Position numbers and translations under genes: made by a program
In this document: positions 1 to 8,806 of the stretch, piece after piece
Layout of the letters: each line of letters starts with the position of its first letter
Numbering within the stretch: the first letter of the stretch is position 1
Source: CAZOHC01 sp964579845
GTDB lineage: Bacteria; Patescibacteriota; Microgenomatia; Levybacterales; UBA12049
Assembly: GCA_964579845.1 (NCBI GenBank)
Contig: CAZOHC010000008.1
Coordinates: 1 to 37,797, forward strand
Reading direction: 5' to 3'
Length of the DNA: 37,797 nucleotides
Notes under the pieces: generated by a model
What the model was told of the DNA's origin: nothing
Database searches by the model: none
The model's input: the letters and a program-made list of their open reading frames with translations, nothing else

Positions 1-1
1 A

Positions 2-1033
2 AATAATGCATCAGATTTACATCTATTGGTCGGTATTCCGCCGACGTATCGTATTGACGGGCAGCTTCGAGGCTTGACCGGGACACCGTCTTTGACGAGT
101 GAAATGATCGAACCGATGATATTCTCGCTCGTAAATCCTGAACAGAAGGAATTATTGCTTGCGAATAAAGAGCTTGATTTTTCGTATGAATTTAAAGATG
201 GTACGGAAAACCTTCACGGCAGGTTTCGTGTCAATGCCTATTTCCAAAAAGGCTATTTATCAGCAGCGCTCAGATATCTTCCACCGAATATTAAATCCAT
301 CGATGAGTTACATCTTCCGAAAATAGTTCATTCATTTGCTGAACTGAGACAAGGGTTTGTTCTGGTGACAGGACCGACAGGACACGGGAAATCCAGTGCA
401 CTGGCTGCGATCATGAATGAGATTAATATGAATAAGGCATATCACCTCTTAACCATTGAAGATCCGATCGAGTATATTTACCCGAAAGGTTCAAGCATTA
501 CCTCCCAACGTGAGCTCAGTCTGGATACGCATTCCTGGTCGATGGCACTTCGTTCCGCACTCCGTGAAGATCCGGATGTTGTACTGATCGGTGAGATGCG
601 TGATACTGAGACAATGGAAGCTGCGATCACCATCGCTGAGACCGGGCATCTGGTCTTCTCAACCCTGCATACGAACTCAGCTTCGCAGAGTATAGACCGT
701 ATTGTGGATTCATTCCAAGTTCATGAGCGTGAGCAGGTCAGAGCGCAGTTAGCAGCAACCCTGAAAGGTATTATCTCTATCAGACTCATTCCGAAAATAG
801 GCGGCGGACGTGTCCCGGCAGTTGAAGTATTGATCGGAACGCAAGCTATAGCCAGTAACATTCGTGACGGAAAGACACATCTGATCGATTCTGTCATACA
901 AACATCAAAAGATGTCGGGATGATTCCTCTGGAATTCTCGCTTGCAGAGCTCGTTAAATCAGGGACGATTACATTAGAAGACGCCAAGTTATATGCTATT
1001 CATGAAGATGAACTCCTGAGATTGACACAGTAG
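2..1033 (+). CDS. pilT: Type IV pilus retraction ATPase PilT (5' end outside window)
   Basis: Hexameric cytoplasmic ATPase that powers pilus retraction. The reading frame is open from base 2 and already encodes the family N-domain motif ASDLHL, so the true start lies before the window; the in-frame TTG at 26 is not the start. Visible motifs in order are Walker A GPTGHGKSS, the Asp box EDPIEY, Walker B VVLIGEMRD, the His box TGHLVFSTLHT, and a C-terminal NIRDGKTHLI segment resembling the PilT AIRNLIRE motif. It heads the visible part of a pilus gene cluster, with pilC 110 bp downstream. A PilB-type extension ATPase would be expected upstream. PilT rather than PilB is chosen from the short N-domain and the C-terminal motif. 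Confidence 0.93.
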   Translation, partial: NNASDLHLLVGIPPTYRIDGQLRGLTGTPSLTSEMIEPMIFSLVNPEQKELLLANKELDFSYEFKDGTENLHGRFRVNAYFQKGYLSAALRYLPPNIKSIDELHLPKIVHSFAELRQGFVLVTGPTGHGKSSALAAIMNEINMNKAYHLLTIEDPIEYIYPKGSSITSQRELSLDTHSWSMALRSALREDPDVVLIGEMRDTETMEAAITIAETGHLVFSTLHTNSASQSIDRIVDSFQVHEREQVRAQLAATLKGIISIRLIPKIGGGRVPAVEVLIGTQAIASNIRDGKTHLIDSVIQTSKDVGMIPLEFSLAELVKSGTITLEDAKLYAIHEDELLRLTQ

Positions 1034-1143
1034 TAGCGCTGTAGAATATGACTGTGGATGGTAGAAAATGGAAGGTAAACGCAGAATCTTGAAAGAAGAA
1101 AATCCATCGTCAACCCTCTATCACCTACCGTCAAAATATTATC

Positions 1144-2346
1144 ATGGTATTACTTTATAAAGCTTCAACACACGAGGGGAAAATCGTCAGGGGCATTATC
1201 GAAGCGCGTGATGTTCAGGAAGCGGCGAACTATTTGAGAAATCATAAACTGCTTCCGATCAGTATTACTGAGCATAAGGATAATCCTCTCTCAACGGTAT
1301 TTTCCTTCAAAGGAAAGGTCAGCCGCGCAGACCTCACGTTTGTTACGAGACAGATTGCTTCGATGCTAACGTCAGGGCTGACGCTTGTCCAGTCACTGAA
1401 CATTCTCCGAGACCAGATTAAAAAAAAGGCTGTTACTGATGTGATTAGCCAGATTACGACCGAGATTGAGGGTGGTAGTACGTTTTCCCAGGCTCTGTCC
1501 AGTCATCCTATGATCTTCTCCCCGATTTATGTCTCACTTATTAAAGCAGGAGAAACATCAGGTCTTTTGGATAATATCATGACCAGGCTGGCAGAAAATT
1601 TAGAAAAAGAAGAGAGACTGCATTCGCAGATTACCGGTGCACTTCTCTATCCTGTCATCGTCCTTGTGATGATGGTTGTCGTTATTTTTATTATGATGCT
1701 TTTTGTGTTTCCACAGCTGAATTCGCTCTATGAATCATTATCCATCGAGCTTCCGTTTACAACGAGAGTGCTGGTAGGACTTTCAGAGTTTACTGTTCAG
1801 TTTTGGCCAGCATTTCTGCTTGGCGGTGTCGGGGCAGGGTTTTTGTTTCGGAGGTGGTATCGATCCAAACCGGGGAGAAAACAGTTTGACAGTGCGATAC
1901 TCAAACTCCCGCTGTTCGGTAAAATTATCAGGTTTCGTATCCTGACAGAGTTCGCCAGAACCCTGGGCATCTTAATCGGTTCAGGCGGTCCTGTGGTCGG
2001 TTCTCTTTCTCAAGCCAAAGATGTTACCGGTAACGTTCTCTACGAGGAAGCGACGGCGAAAATAGCAAAGCAGGTAGAAAAAGGCGTCTCAATCGGTGAT
2101 GCATTCGGTGCCTCACCTCTGTTTCCTCCGCTTATGGTGCAGATGATTCGTGTCGGTGAGCAGACAGGAAAGCTGGATGAAAACTTAACGAGAGCTTCGG
2201 ATTATTTTGAGCGAGAAGTAACACAATCGGTGAAGACGATGACAACAGCCATGGAGCCGTTTATTATGGCAGTTCTCGGCCTGGGTGTCGCGTTCCTCCT
2301 CATAGCCGTTATCACGCCGATTTATAAAATCTCAAGCTCGTTTTGA
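1144..2346 (+). CDS. pilC: Type IV pilus inner-membrane platform protein PilC (GspF family)
   Basis: Polytopic membrane platform that couples the PilB/PilT motors to pilin assembly. The 400 aa is the usual family size. Two repeated GspF cytoplasmic domains are visible (TFVTRQIASMLTSGLTL and the second copy starting FARTLGILIGSGG). Hydrophobic segments lie near residues 167-190, 219-236 and 373-396. The ATG follows a 110-bp gap after pilT with no obvious Shine-Dalgarno. The next gene begins about 50 bp downstream on the same strand, consistent with an operon. Confidence 0.93.
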   Translation: MVLLYKASTHEGKIVRGIIEARDVQEAANYLRNHKLLPISITEHKDNPLSTVFSFKGKVSRADLTFVTRQIASMLTSGLTLVQSLNILRDQIKKKAVTDVISQITTEIEGGSTFSQALSSHPMIFSPIYVSLIKAGETSGLLDNIMTRLAENLEKEERLHSQITGALLYPVIVLVMMVVVIFIMMLFVFPQLNSLYESLSIELPFTTRVLVGLSEFTVQFWPAFLLGGVGAGFLFRRWYRSKPGRKQFDSAILKLPLFGKIIRFRILTEFARTLGILIGSGGPVVGSLSQAKDVTGNVLYEEATAKIAKQVEKGVSIGDAFGASPLFPPLMVQMIRVGEQTGKLDENLTRASDYFEREVTQSVKTMTTAMEPFIMAVLGLGVAFLLIAVITPIYKISSSF

Positions 2347-2398
2347 GTTCTTGACAGAGCGATTACAGATGTGTCTTAATAAGTATAGGAACCGACAT

Positions 2399-2935
2399 AT
2401 GAAAGCGTTTAGCACTACTTTCTCCCACTCCCTCCGCAAAGGTTTCACCCTGATCGAATTACTCGTCGTTATCGCTGTTCTGGGAATTCTCGCTGCGGTT
2501 GTTCTTGTCGCGCTTGATCCGTTAGAGCAGATCTCACGCGGACGTGACTCCGGAAGGATCAGCTCTGTTGCTCAGTTGGGTCATGCAATCCAAGCCTATG
2601 CTACCTCTTCAGGCAACTACCCTGCAGTTACCAGTAATTGGCAGCAGGCGTTGATCGATGCAGGCGAGATCAAAAAAACAGTCGAGGTTTCAATTGCTGA
2701 GGAATGTGGTCCGACGAATAATATGGTCGGCGGTATTTGTTATGCGGCGAACGGGCCGTCTGATGTCGTACTGTGGACAGTGTTAGAATCGAAAAATTCA
2801 AAATTGAACGCCAGTGATACGGATACTCCTTGCGGTGATACTGTAGTCGCGATGTACACCACGGTGAAAGGTCAAGCAGGATTAGCTTGTGTTTCCAGTC
2901 CCACAGTAGTAACCGGAAATGAACCTCTTTTCTGA
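2399..2935 (+). CDS. Type IV pilin-like protein (prepilin with class III signal)
   Basis: A 178-aa pilin or minor pilin. The N-terminus has a short basic leader, then KG^FTLIELLVVIAVLGILAA, the PilD cleavage/methylation motif with Glu+5 and a hydrophobic helix. The globular part has four Cys, possibly two disulfides. I chose the ATG at 2399 rather than an in-frame upstream TTG because AGGA lies 8 nt before it and the resulting leader length (about 16 residues) is normal. It sits between pilC and the peptidase gene pilD. It could be the major pilin; sequence alone does not decide this. Confidence 0.85.
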   Translation: MKAFSTTFSHSLRKGFTLIELLVVIAVLGILAAVVLVALDPLEQISRGRDSGRISSVAQLGHAIQAYATSSGNYPAVTSNWQQALIDAGEIKKTVEVSIAEECGPTNNMVGGICYAANGPSDVVLWTVLESKNSKLNASDTDTPCGDTVVAMYTTVKGQAGLACVSSPTVVTGNEPLF

Positions 2936-2981
2936 CCTATCCGCTCGCTATTTCTTCGTAATTCTTCTACACTGATACGAG

Positions 2982-3755
2982 ATGGAGTTTTTACCGCTTT
3001 TTCTTTTTTTCATCGGACTGTTCTTCGGAAGTTTTTTTCTCGTACTGATCGATAGGCTTCCGCGAGCAGAGTCATTTCTCATCGGGCGATCAAAGTGTGA
3101 ATTTTGCGGACATATTCTCAACTGGTATGATCTTATTCCGGTTATGTCATTTCTTATGCTAGGAGGAAAATGTCGGTATTGTCATAAGAAACTATCAGTC
3201 CGCTATCCTCTCGTTGAGGTACTCACCGGCATTCTCTTTGCCTCTGTTCCTCTGCTTCTTGGGTTCGGAGAATTCACGGTTTTACAACTGCTCTTTACAT
3301 TATTCGTCGTTTCGACGTTTGTCATTATCTTTTTTATCGATCTGAAATACGGCATTATCCCGTTTCTGGTCGTGCTTCCGGCAACATTTCTCGCACTTCT
3401 CTATCATATGATTACCGGTCCTGAGCATATCATTTCAGTACTGCTCTCATCACTGCTTGCGGCAGGGTTTTTCTTCTTCATTTTCCTCCTTACAAAAGGA
3501 CGAGGTATGGGATTTGGTGACGTCGTGCTGGCAGGGTATCTGGGGATGCTGCTCTCGTTTCCCGACATCATCTATGCCCTCTACATCGCTTTCTTGACAG
3601 GTGCATGTGTATCTCTCATACTGATTGTAACCGGGAGAAAAAAGCTGAAAGGAGGCACGATTCCCTTCGGTCCGTTTCTTATTGCCGGTGCCTACATCAG
3701 CCTCTTCTGGGGAGAACAGCTTTTTTCTTGGTTTACGGAGTTATTTTTGCTGTAA
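2982..3755 (+). CDS. pilD: Prepilin peptidase / N-methyltransferase PilD
   Basis: Membrane aspartyl protease that cleaves class III signal peptides (after Gly) and methylates the new N-terminal Phe of pilins. At 257 aa it has the methylase-type N-domain with two CxxC pairs (CEFCGH and CRYCHK, likely zinc-binding) and the catalytic Asp motifs FIDLKYGIIP and GMGFGDVVLAG, within about seven hydrophobic segments. It lies among its substrates: at least six prepilin genes surround it. TACACT lies 8 bp before ATG and may be a -10 box, but no -35 is convincing. Confidence 0.95.
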   Translation: MEFLPLFLFFIGLFFGSFFLVLIDRLPRAESFLIGRSKCEFCGHILNWYDLIPVMSFLMLGGKCRYCHKKLSVRYPLVEVLTGILFASVPLLLGFGEFTVLQLLFTLFVVSTFVIIFFIDLKYGIIPFLVVLPATFLALLYHMITGPEHIISVLLSSLLAAGFFFFIFLLTKGRGMGFGDVVLAGYLGMLLSFPDIIYALYIAFLTGACVSLILIVTGRKKLKGGTIPFGPFLIAGAYISLFWGEQLFSWFTELFLL

Positions 3756-3761
3756 CATGGT

Positions 3762-4307
3762 ATGGAACGGGAGCGATACATAAAAAAAAGAAATACGTTC
3801 ATCACGAATGTTATGTCAGGCTTTACGTTAATAGAGTTGATTGTGGTCATAGCAGTGGTCGGACTTTTGGCAGTGGGTGTGATGACTGTCATCAATCCGG
3901 TTGACCAGGTTCAGAAAAGTCGGGATGCACGGCGAAAAGCTGATCTGAGTTCGATTGCCAAAGCGCTGGAACTTTTCTATCAAGATAACGGCTATTTCCC
4001 GGATTCAATGAACGGCTTTATCTATGATGATGTTACTTCGCAGACAATCGAATGGGGGTCTGATGGCTTCAAACCGTATATGCAGCAAGTACCCAAGGAT
4101 ATGAACAGCTCGAAAAAATATTCGTACCATTCGACAGGAGAGTCATACTGGATATTCGCTTCTTTGGATCGTGGAGGGAAAGACAATCAAGCATGCAATG
4201 CTCCGGATGATAGTCCCTGTTCCCGTGCAGTTGTCGTTGGTGCCCAGTGTGGTGAAGGAAGCCTTTGTAACTACGGGATCTCGAGTCCGAATGTGTCTGT
4301 GAATTAG
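3762..4307 (+). CDS. Type IV pilin-like / pseudopilin protein
   Basis: A 181-aa secreted pilin-like protein with the motif SG^FTLIELIVVIAVVGLLAVG followed by an alpha-spine segment (RDARRKADLSSIAKALELFYQDNGYFP) typical of GspG/pseudopilins. The start codon is 6 nt after the pilD stop; the alternative Met directly before SGFTLIE would leave only a 3-residue leader and is less likely. Five Cys lie in the C-terminal half. It is an expected PilD substrate. Confidence 0.82.
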   Translation: MERERYIKKRNTFITNVMSGFTLIELIVVIAVVGLLAVGVMTVINPVDQVQKSRDARRKADLSSIAKALELFYQDNGYFPDSMNGFIYDDVTSQTIEWGSDGFKPYMQQVPKDMNSSKKYSYHSTGESYWIFASLDRGGKDNQACNAPDDSPCSRAVVVGAQCGEGSLCNYGISSPNVSVN

Positions 4308-4354
4308 TGGATAATATATTAAGATTGCAGATTTGGTGTGGGTTTGAGAATTTC

Positions 4355-4381
4355 AAATTTAAAATTTCAAATTTTAAATTT
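4355..4381. repeat. 27-bp perfect A/T inverted repeat
   Basis: A 13-bp arm of alternating A and T tracts, a single central C, and its exact reverse complement. It lies in the 88-bp gap between two pilin genes. There is no G/C stem or U-run, so it is not a standard terminator; it could extrude as a cruciform or mark a repeat-derived spacer. Confidence 0.6.
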
Positions 4382-4395
4382 TAGGTTTTAAGGTA

Positions 4396-4857
4396 ATGAT
4401 TAACATTATGAAGTACGATGTGCGTTTTATGAATAAGGGGTTTACATTGATCGAACTTTTGATAGTAATCGCGATTATCGGTGTCCTGACGACGATTGCA
4501 TCGGTCAATTTTATCGGTATCCGTGAGCGTGCACGGGATGCACAACGAAAGTCAGATCTCGCACAGATTCAGACTGCTTTGGAGTTGTATCGAACTGACC
4601 GGGGCTTGTATCCTGAACTTGCAGAATATCCAGGATGTGACGATCCGATTCAGAGTCAGACGTCTGTCTATCTGAAAAACACGCCGTGTGACCCTGAGTC
4701 CGGTGACCCGTATGATTACAGGCCTTCTGCTACTCAGGCAGACTACACGCTTAGTACCTGTCTGGAGAATGAAAACGACAAGGATCGGAGGATAGATGCA
4801 ACAAACAGTGCGGGATGTTCCGAAGGCAGAGTCTCCTATGTTGTCGAAAATCCATAA
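4396..4857 (+). CDS. Type IV pilin-like / pseudopilin protein
   Basis: A 153-aa protein with the NKG^FTLIELLIVIAIIGVLTTIA class III signal and a GspG-like helix (ERARDAQRKSDLAQIQTALELYRTDRGLYP). Three in-frame ATGs (4396, 4408, 4429) precede the motif; none has a well-spaced Shine-Dalgarno, so the start is uncertain. Several paired Cys lie in the C-terminal part. The end overlaps the next prepilin gene by 20 bp, supporting translational coupling. Confidence 0.82.
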   Translation: MINIMKYDVRFMNKGFTLIELLIVIAIIGVLTTIASVNFIGIRERARDAQRKSDLAQIQTALELYRTDRGLYPELAEYPGCDDPIQSQTSVYLKNTPCDPESGDPYDYRPSATQADYTLSTCLENENDKDRRIDATNSAGCSEGRVSYVVENP

Positions 4858-5386
4858 ATGTATTGACGGTTTTACACCGCAAGGGCGCTTTGCCCCGTAC
4901 CGGGGTTTTACCCTGATTGAATTGGTCATTGTTGTTGCATTGATCTCACTGATCTCAGGTATGGGGTTTATCAGTTTGCGGGATTATGCGACGAAACAGT
5001 ATGTGACAGGCACGACAAATGATCTTATCGCTGCACTTCGAATGGCGAGGTCACGCGCACAGACACAGGTTAAAAATACCTCAGACCCTGTATGTCAGAC
5101 TGCACCGCTTGAGGGATATAGTTTTGCATTCGACTGTCAGGAGGGTTCCTGCACAGGGTATAGTATTGCACCCGTCTGCGGCGGAGTACGCGGGAGAGCG
5201 ATTGATGAAGTTCCTTTCTCACCTGAGGTACGTGTTACGACCTCGACTTCGGAGTATTTTTTTACCACAGTGACTGGCATCGTCGAAGGAGTCGATGATT
5301 ATGGTCATATCACCATCACCGGTGATAATGACGAAGCAGCAAGCATCTCTGTTCATAAAGACGGGAGGATAACGAGTGAAGAATAA
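4838..5386 (+). CDS. Type IV pilin-like / GspH-type pseudopilin
   Basis: A 182-aa protein from the ATG at 4838. Leader, then RG^FTLIELVIVVALISLISG, then a GspH/FimT-like helix (DLIAALRMARSRAQTQ) typical of minor pilins. An upstream in-frame ATG at 4796 would bury 14 more codons in the previous gene, so 4838 is preferred. It overlaps the previous gene by 20 bp and the next by 11 bp. The cysteine-containing globular domain is variable. Confidence 0.8.
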   Translation: MLSKIHKCIDGFTPQGRFAPYRGFTLIELVIVVALISLISGMGFISLRDYATKQYVTGTTNDLIAALRMARSRAQTQVKNTSDPVCQTAPLEGYSFAFDCQEGSCTGYSIAPVCGGVRGRAIDEVPFSPEVRVTTSTSEYFFTTVTGIVEGVDDYGHITITGDNDEAASISVHKDGRITSEE

Positions 5387-5792
5387 TCAATCCGGCCAGA
5401 CATTGCTTGAAGTTTTAGTCGCACTCTCAGCAGTGCTTATTATCCTCACAGCAGTCACATCAATCGTCATATCATCACTCAGCCAATCAGTCAGCAGTAA
5501 AGACTATTCAGGGGCTACACAATACGCACAGGAAGGTCTGGTATCGATTGAACAACAGGAACACCTGGGAACAGGCATGTATTGCCTCGCCGCAGACGGT
5601 TCCTCAACAGTCGGTACGTGCCCCGAGTCTCAACTGGAAAAGTACAGACGCGAAGCTGTCATCGATCAGTCAGCCTGTGGAGACATGCTGAAAAAAATTA
5701 CCGTTATTGTTTCATGGACTGATTCGACCTGTAAAACAGCACCGTATTGCCGTACAGTCGAACTGAGCTCTTGTACTGCCGATACGTTATGA
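5376..5792 (+). CDS. Minor pilin, PilV/GspI-like
   Basis: A 138-aa protein whose N-terminus has the variant class III motif SG^QTLLEVLVALSAVLIILTA, as in PilV/GspI-type minor pilins, where Phe+1 is replaced but Glu+5 is kept. The start is GTG at 5376, fixed by a strong GGGAGG at 5363-5368 with 7-nt spacing. It overlaps the preceding minor pilin by 11 bp and shares an ATGA stop/start overlap with the next. Six Cys are present in the C-terminal half. Confidence 0.8.
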   Translation: MKNNQSGQTLLEVLVALSAVLIILTAVTSIVISSLSQSVSSKDYSGATQYAQEGLVSIEQQEHLGTGMYCLAADGSSTVGTCPESQLEKYRREAVIDQSACGDMLKKITVIVSWTDSTCKTAPYCRTVELSSCTADTL

Positions 5793-6361
5793 AAATACAG
5801 AAGTTATTTACAACCATGATAAAACGATTGCAACTCCGGCCAGTCCAGTTGCAGGCAGGATTTACGTTCGTTGAACTGTTAGTTTCGATGATGATTCTTA
5901 TGGTGGTGGGTAGTATTATTTTGGTGGTTTTTTTCTCCTCACTTCGCGGGACCGGTCGTTCACAAGCACTCATTACGCTTAGGCAGAACGGGAACTATGC
6001 GCTGTCACAGATGACGAAAAATATTCGTCAAGCAGCATTGATCGTTGATGAAGCGTCCTGTACTGAGACAAAAGCTGAATCAGTTACCGTCGTCTCACCG
6101 TTTGACAGCGCTGAAACGACGTATCGGTGCACGGAGTCCGGTATCGCTTCCATCAGTGCGACACAAACCTACTATCTTGTTGACACGACCGATGATGTGA
6201 CGATTTCAGCCTGCTCGTTTACCTGCGGCAGGCACGAACTATCCGATGTTCCATACGTGCAGCTTGACTTTACTCTCGAAACACCTGAGAGTCGGGCTTT
6301 TTCAGCAGAAGATCCTTTCAGTTTCTCAGCAACAGTCTTGCTCAGGAATTATCGCTACTAA
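5789..6361 (+). CDS. Minor pilin, PilW/GspJ-like
   Basis: A 190-aa protein from the ATG at 5789, which overlaps the previous stop as ATGA. After a 25-residue leader comes AG^FTFVELLVSMMILMVVGSIIL, then a GspJ/PilW-like helix containing ALSQMTKNIRQAA. Position after a PilV/GspI-like gene and before a PilX-like gene matches the usual minor-pilin order. Four Cys are in the globular domain. Confidence 0.8.
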   Translation: MKIQKLFTTMIKRLQLRPVQLQAGFTFVELLVSMMILMVVGSIILVVFFSSLRGTGRSQALITLRQNGNYALSQMTKNIRQAALIVDEASCTETKAESVTVVSPFDSAETTYRCTESGIASISATQTYYLVDTTDDVTISACSFTCGRHELSDVPYVQLDFTLETPESRAFSAEDPFSFSATVLLRNYRY

Positions 6362-6417
6362 GCCTAGCTTCATTGACAGAAGAATGAGCGCCTTGTTACG
6401 ATACTAGTAACGACTTT

Positions 6418-7254
6418 ATGGTAGTTTCGTCACTGAAAAAGTTTTCTGTCAACTCCCCACAGCACACGCATGAGCGTGGCCAAATTCTTCTGGTTGTCGT
6501 GCTTTTTATGGTCGTGATACTCACCATCGGACTTTCCCTTGCGACGAGGAACCTCACGAATCTGCGGCAATCGTCAGAAGAAGACAGTTCACAGCGGGCT
6601 TTCTCAGCTGCCGAAGCAGGGCTTCAGGTCGCACTTCAATCAGATCAAAGTACCGGACGAGTCGATTTCGCAGAGGGAACGACATATGAAGCTAAAGTCT
6701 CAGCCATCACTGCACGTGAACTGGCACTCAATGGCGGAAATCAACTCCTCAGGAACGAGAGCGTTGATGTCTGGCTCTCAACATATCCTGGCTACACGAA
6801 TCAATGGTCAGGACGCATCAGCCTCCATTGGGGAGATCCATTAGAAAGTCAGTGCCCTGATACGTCAGCGTTTGAGATCGCGATCTTATCCGGCACATCA
6901 GTCACGAATCCGTCGTTGACTCACTATGCTGTTGACCCCTGCAATAGGGGTAATAACTTTACTGCCAGCGGTATCACCCAGACGCCGTATACGCTTGACG
7001 GCAGGACATACCGATACACGCTGCGTTTGCCTCAGATAACAAATGGGTACCTCATGAGAATTATACCGCTTTATCGGAATACACGGTTAGCTGTTGCTGT
7101 CACCCAAGGAGGACCGCTTCCTGTTCAAGGAAAAGTGATCGAGTCAGTCGGGATCTCCGGGAATACCCATCGGAAAGTCGTTGTGGTTCAGGGTAATCCG
7201 AAAGTTCCGCTTGAGATTTTTCCTTATGTCTTATTCACGCCGTCAGCAATATGA
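6418..7254 (+). CDS. PilX-like minor pilin / pilus assembly protein
   Basis: A 278-aa protein with an N-terminal RGQILLVVVLFMVVILTIGLS segment and the PilX N-domain pattern SQRAFSAAEAGLQVAL. The motif lacks a typical Phe+1 and Glu+5, as in PilX/GspK-type tip proteins. The rest is extracytoplasmic and has no recognised domain. Its stop overlaps the pilM start by 4 bp (ATGA), so it is part of the same transcription unit. Confidence 0.7.
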   Translation: MVVSSLKKFSVNSPQHTHERGQILLVVVLFMVVILTIGLSLATRNLTNLRQSSEEDSSQRAFSAAEAGLQVALQSDQSTGRVDFAEGTTYEAKVSAITARELALNGGNQLLRNESVDVWLSTYPGYTNQWSGRISLHWGDPLESQCPDTSAFEIAILSGTSVTNPSLTHYAVDPCNRGNNFTASGITQTPYTLDGRTYRYTLRLPQITNGYLMRIIPLYRNTRLAVAVTQGGPLPVQGKVIESVGISGNTHRKVVVVQGNPKVPLEIFPYVLFTPSAI

Positions 7255-8282
7255 AAAGTAAAACATTCGGACTTGATATTGGAGCAGATACGATAAAAGC
7301 AGTCTGGCTTGATGCTGAAAATGATCAGGTAAGCCTGCTGTCTTGTGCCGTCTACCCCACTCCGCCTCGAGGCATGATTTCTGAGTCGCTGATCGATCAC
7401 GAAGAAATGGCGCAGGCCATCAAACAGATGATGAATGAAGGGAAAATCACTTCCCGTTCCGTTCATATTGCTCTTGCTGATAATCAAGTTTTTACAAAGG
7501 CGATCGAGATGCCGCTTCTTTCAGAAAAAGAGCTGAGTTCGGCAATCAAATGGGAGGCGGAACAGTATATTCCGGCTTCTTTATCAACGATGACGATTGA
7601 TCATCTGATTCTGAAAGAAATCGTTACCGATCAAGGTCCCAAAATGCTTGTGTTACTGGTTGCAGCACCGACAACGCTCATTAAACGGTATCAGCGGATT
7701 CTGGAGATGGCAGGACTCAAAATTGAGTCTGTTGAGACAGAGGTACTCTCCATCGTTCGTTCAGCACTTCCTGTCGGTGTCTCTCCGACCAGCTTTATTC
7801 TTCACATCGGCACAGTCAGTACTGCTTTTGCTATCGTGCAGGAAGGGGTCATCGTTTTTACCTACTCAATTCCGATCGGCGGACTCGCAATTGATCGAGC
7901 GATTGCCTCAGATTTCGGGTTTTCTCTCAATCAGGCAGGTGAGTACAAAAAAACATACGGAGTGAAAGACGATAATCTATCCGGGAAGATCGGCCGAGCT
8001 ATCGGACCTGTAATCGCATCGATTGTTCAAGAAGTGAAAAAAGCATTGGCATACTATAAAGAAAAATATCGAAATGAATTTCCGGTTGATCAACTGCTTC
8101 TTTCAGGAGGTACAGCCGGTATTCCCGGTATTACTGCGTACTTTGCAGAGCAGCTCGGTATGGAGACGACGGTTATCAATCCGTTTGAGATTCAAAAGAT
8201 CGGCCATGTGCCGAAAGAGATTAATTCCAACGGCTATGAGTTCGGTACTGCGCTGGGACTTGCCTTAAAAGAATATGAATAA
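7251..8282 (+). CDS. pilM: Type IV pilus assembly protein PilM (actin-like ATPase)
   Basis: Cytoplasmic actin/FtsA-fold protein that recruits PilN and PilO at the inner membrane. The 343 aa contain the PHOSPHATE-1-like motif FGLDIGADTIKAVWL at the N-terminus, the sequence IKWEAEQYIP typical of PilM, and a C-terminal LLSGGTAGIPGITAYF nucleotide-binding motif. It overlaps the upstream PilX-like gene by 4 bp and pilN by 8 bp. Confidence 0.92.
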   Translation: MKSKTFGLDIGADTIKAVWLDAENDQVSLLSCAVYPTPPRGMISESLIDHEEMAQAIKQMMNEGKITSRSVHIALADNQVFTKAIEMPLLSEKELSSAIKWEAEQYIPASLSTMTIDHLILKEIVTDQGPKMLVLLVAAPTTLIKRYQRILEMAGLKIESVETEVLSIVRSALPVGVSPTSFILHIGTVSTAFAIVQEGVIVFTYSIPIGGLAIDRAIASDFGFSLNQAGEYKKTYGVKDDNLSGKIGRAIGPVIASIVQEVKKALAYYKEKYRNEFPVDQLLLSGGTAGIPGITAYFAEQLGMETTVINPFEIQKIGHVPKEINSNGYEFGTALGLALKEYE

Positions 8283-8805
8283 ATCAATTAACCTGAGCAT
8301 TCAGGAACATGAGGATCCGAGGCTTAAGAAACGTATTCGACTGCTTCGACTTACTTCACTGAGTATTCTATCATTGGTCGTACTTTCTGCGGTGGCACTT
8401 TTTTTTATGATCTTAGCATCACCGCTTCCTGAGCTGAGACAACAGGAAAATGCTGCTGCTACCCGTCTTCGAGGGCTCAGTGAACGATCGACCAAAGTTT
8501 ACCTGATCCGCGAGCGACTGGGTGGGATTACGACGATTCTTGAAGAGCGTCCTGTGCTTGATCGTCTTCTTACAAGAATTCAAGGGCAGCTGCCTGAGGG
8601 TGTGATTATTGATTCGTTACGGACTGATGCATCATCGATTACGATTACCGTCTCATCGCCCTCACTCCTGTCACTTAATGCATTCATAGATGCACTCATC
8701 AGACTGAAAGAAGATGTACAGCTTTTTTCATCGATTACACTGTCAGAAGTACGATACGACAGCGAAAACCCGCGGTATATCGTGACCGTTCATTCAACAC
8801 TATAA
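8275..8805 (+). CDS. pilN: Type IV pilus assembly protein PilN-like
   Basis: A 176-aa bitopic membrane protein. A short cytoplasmic N-terminus beginning KSINLSIQ is the PilM-binding type (family motif INLLP). One TM helix lies near residues 26-50, then a coiled coil and an alpha/beta domain ending in a PilN-like beta segment. It overlaps pilM by 8 bp and is 1 bp from pilO, so the assignment rests on both order and architecture. Confidence 0.82.
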   Translation: MNKSINLSIQEHEDPRLKKRIRLLRLTSLSILSLVVLSAVALFFMILASPLPELRQQENAAATRLRGLSERSTKVYLIRERLGGITTILEERPVLDRLLTRIQGQLPEGVIIDSLRTDASSITITVSSPSLLSLNAFIDALIRLKEDVQLFSSITLSEVRYDSENPRYIVTVHSTL

Positions 8806-8806
8806 T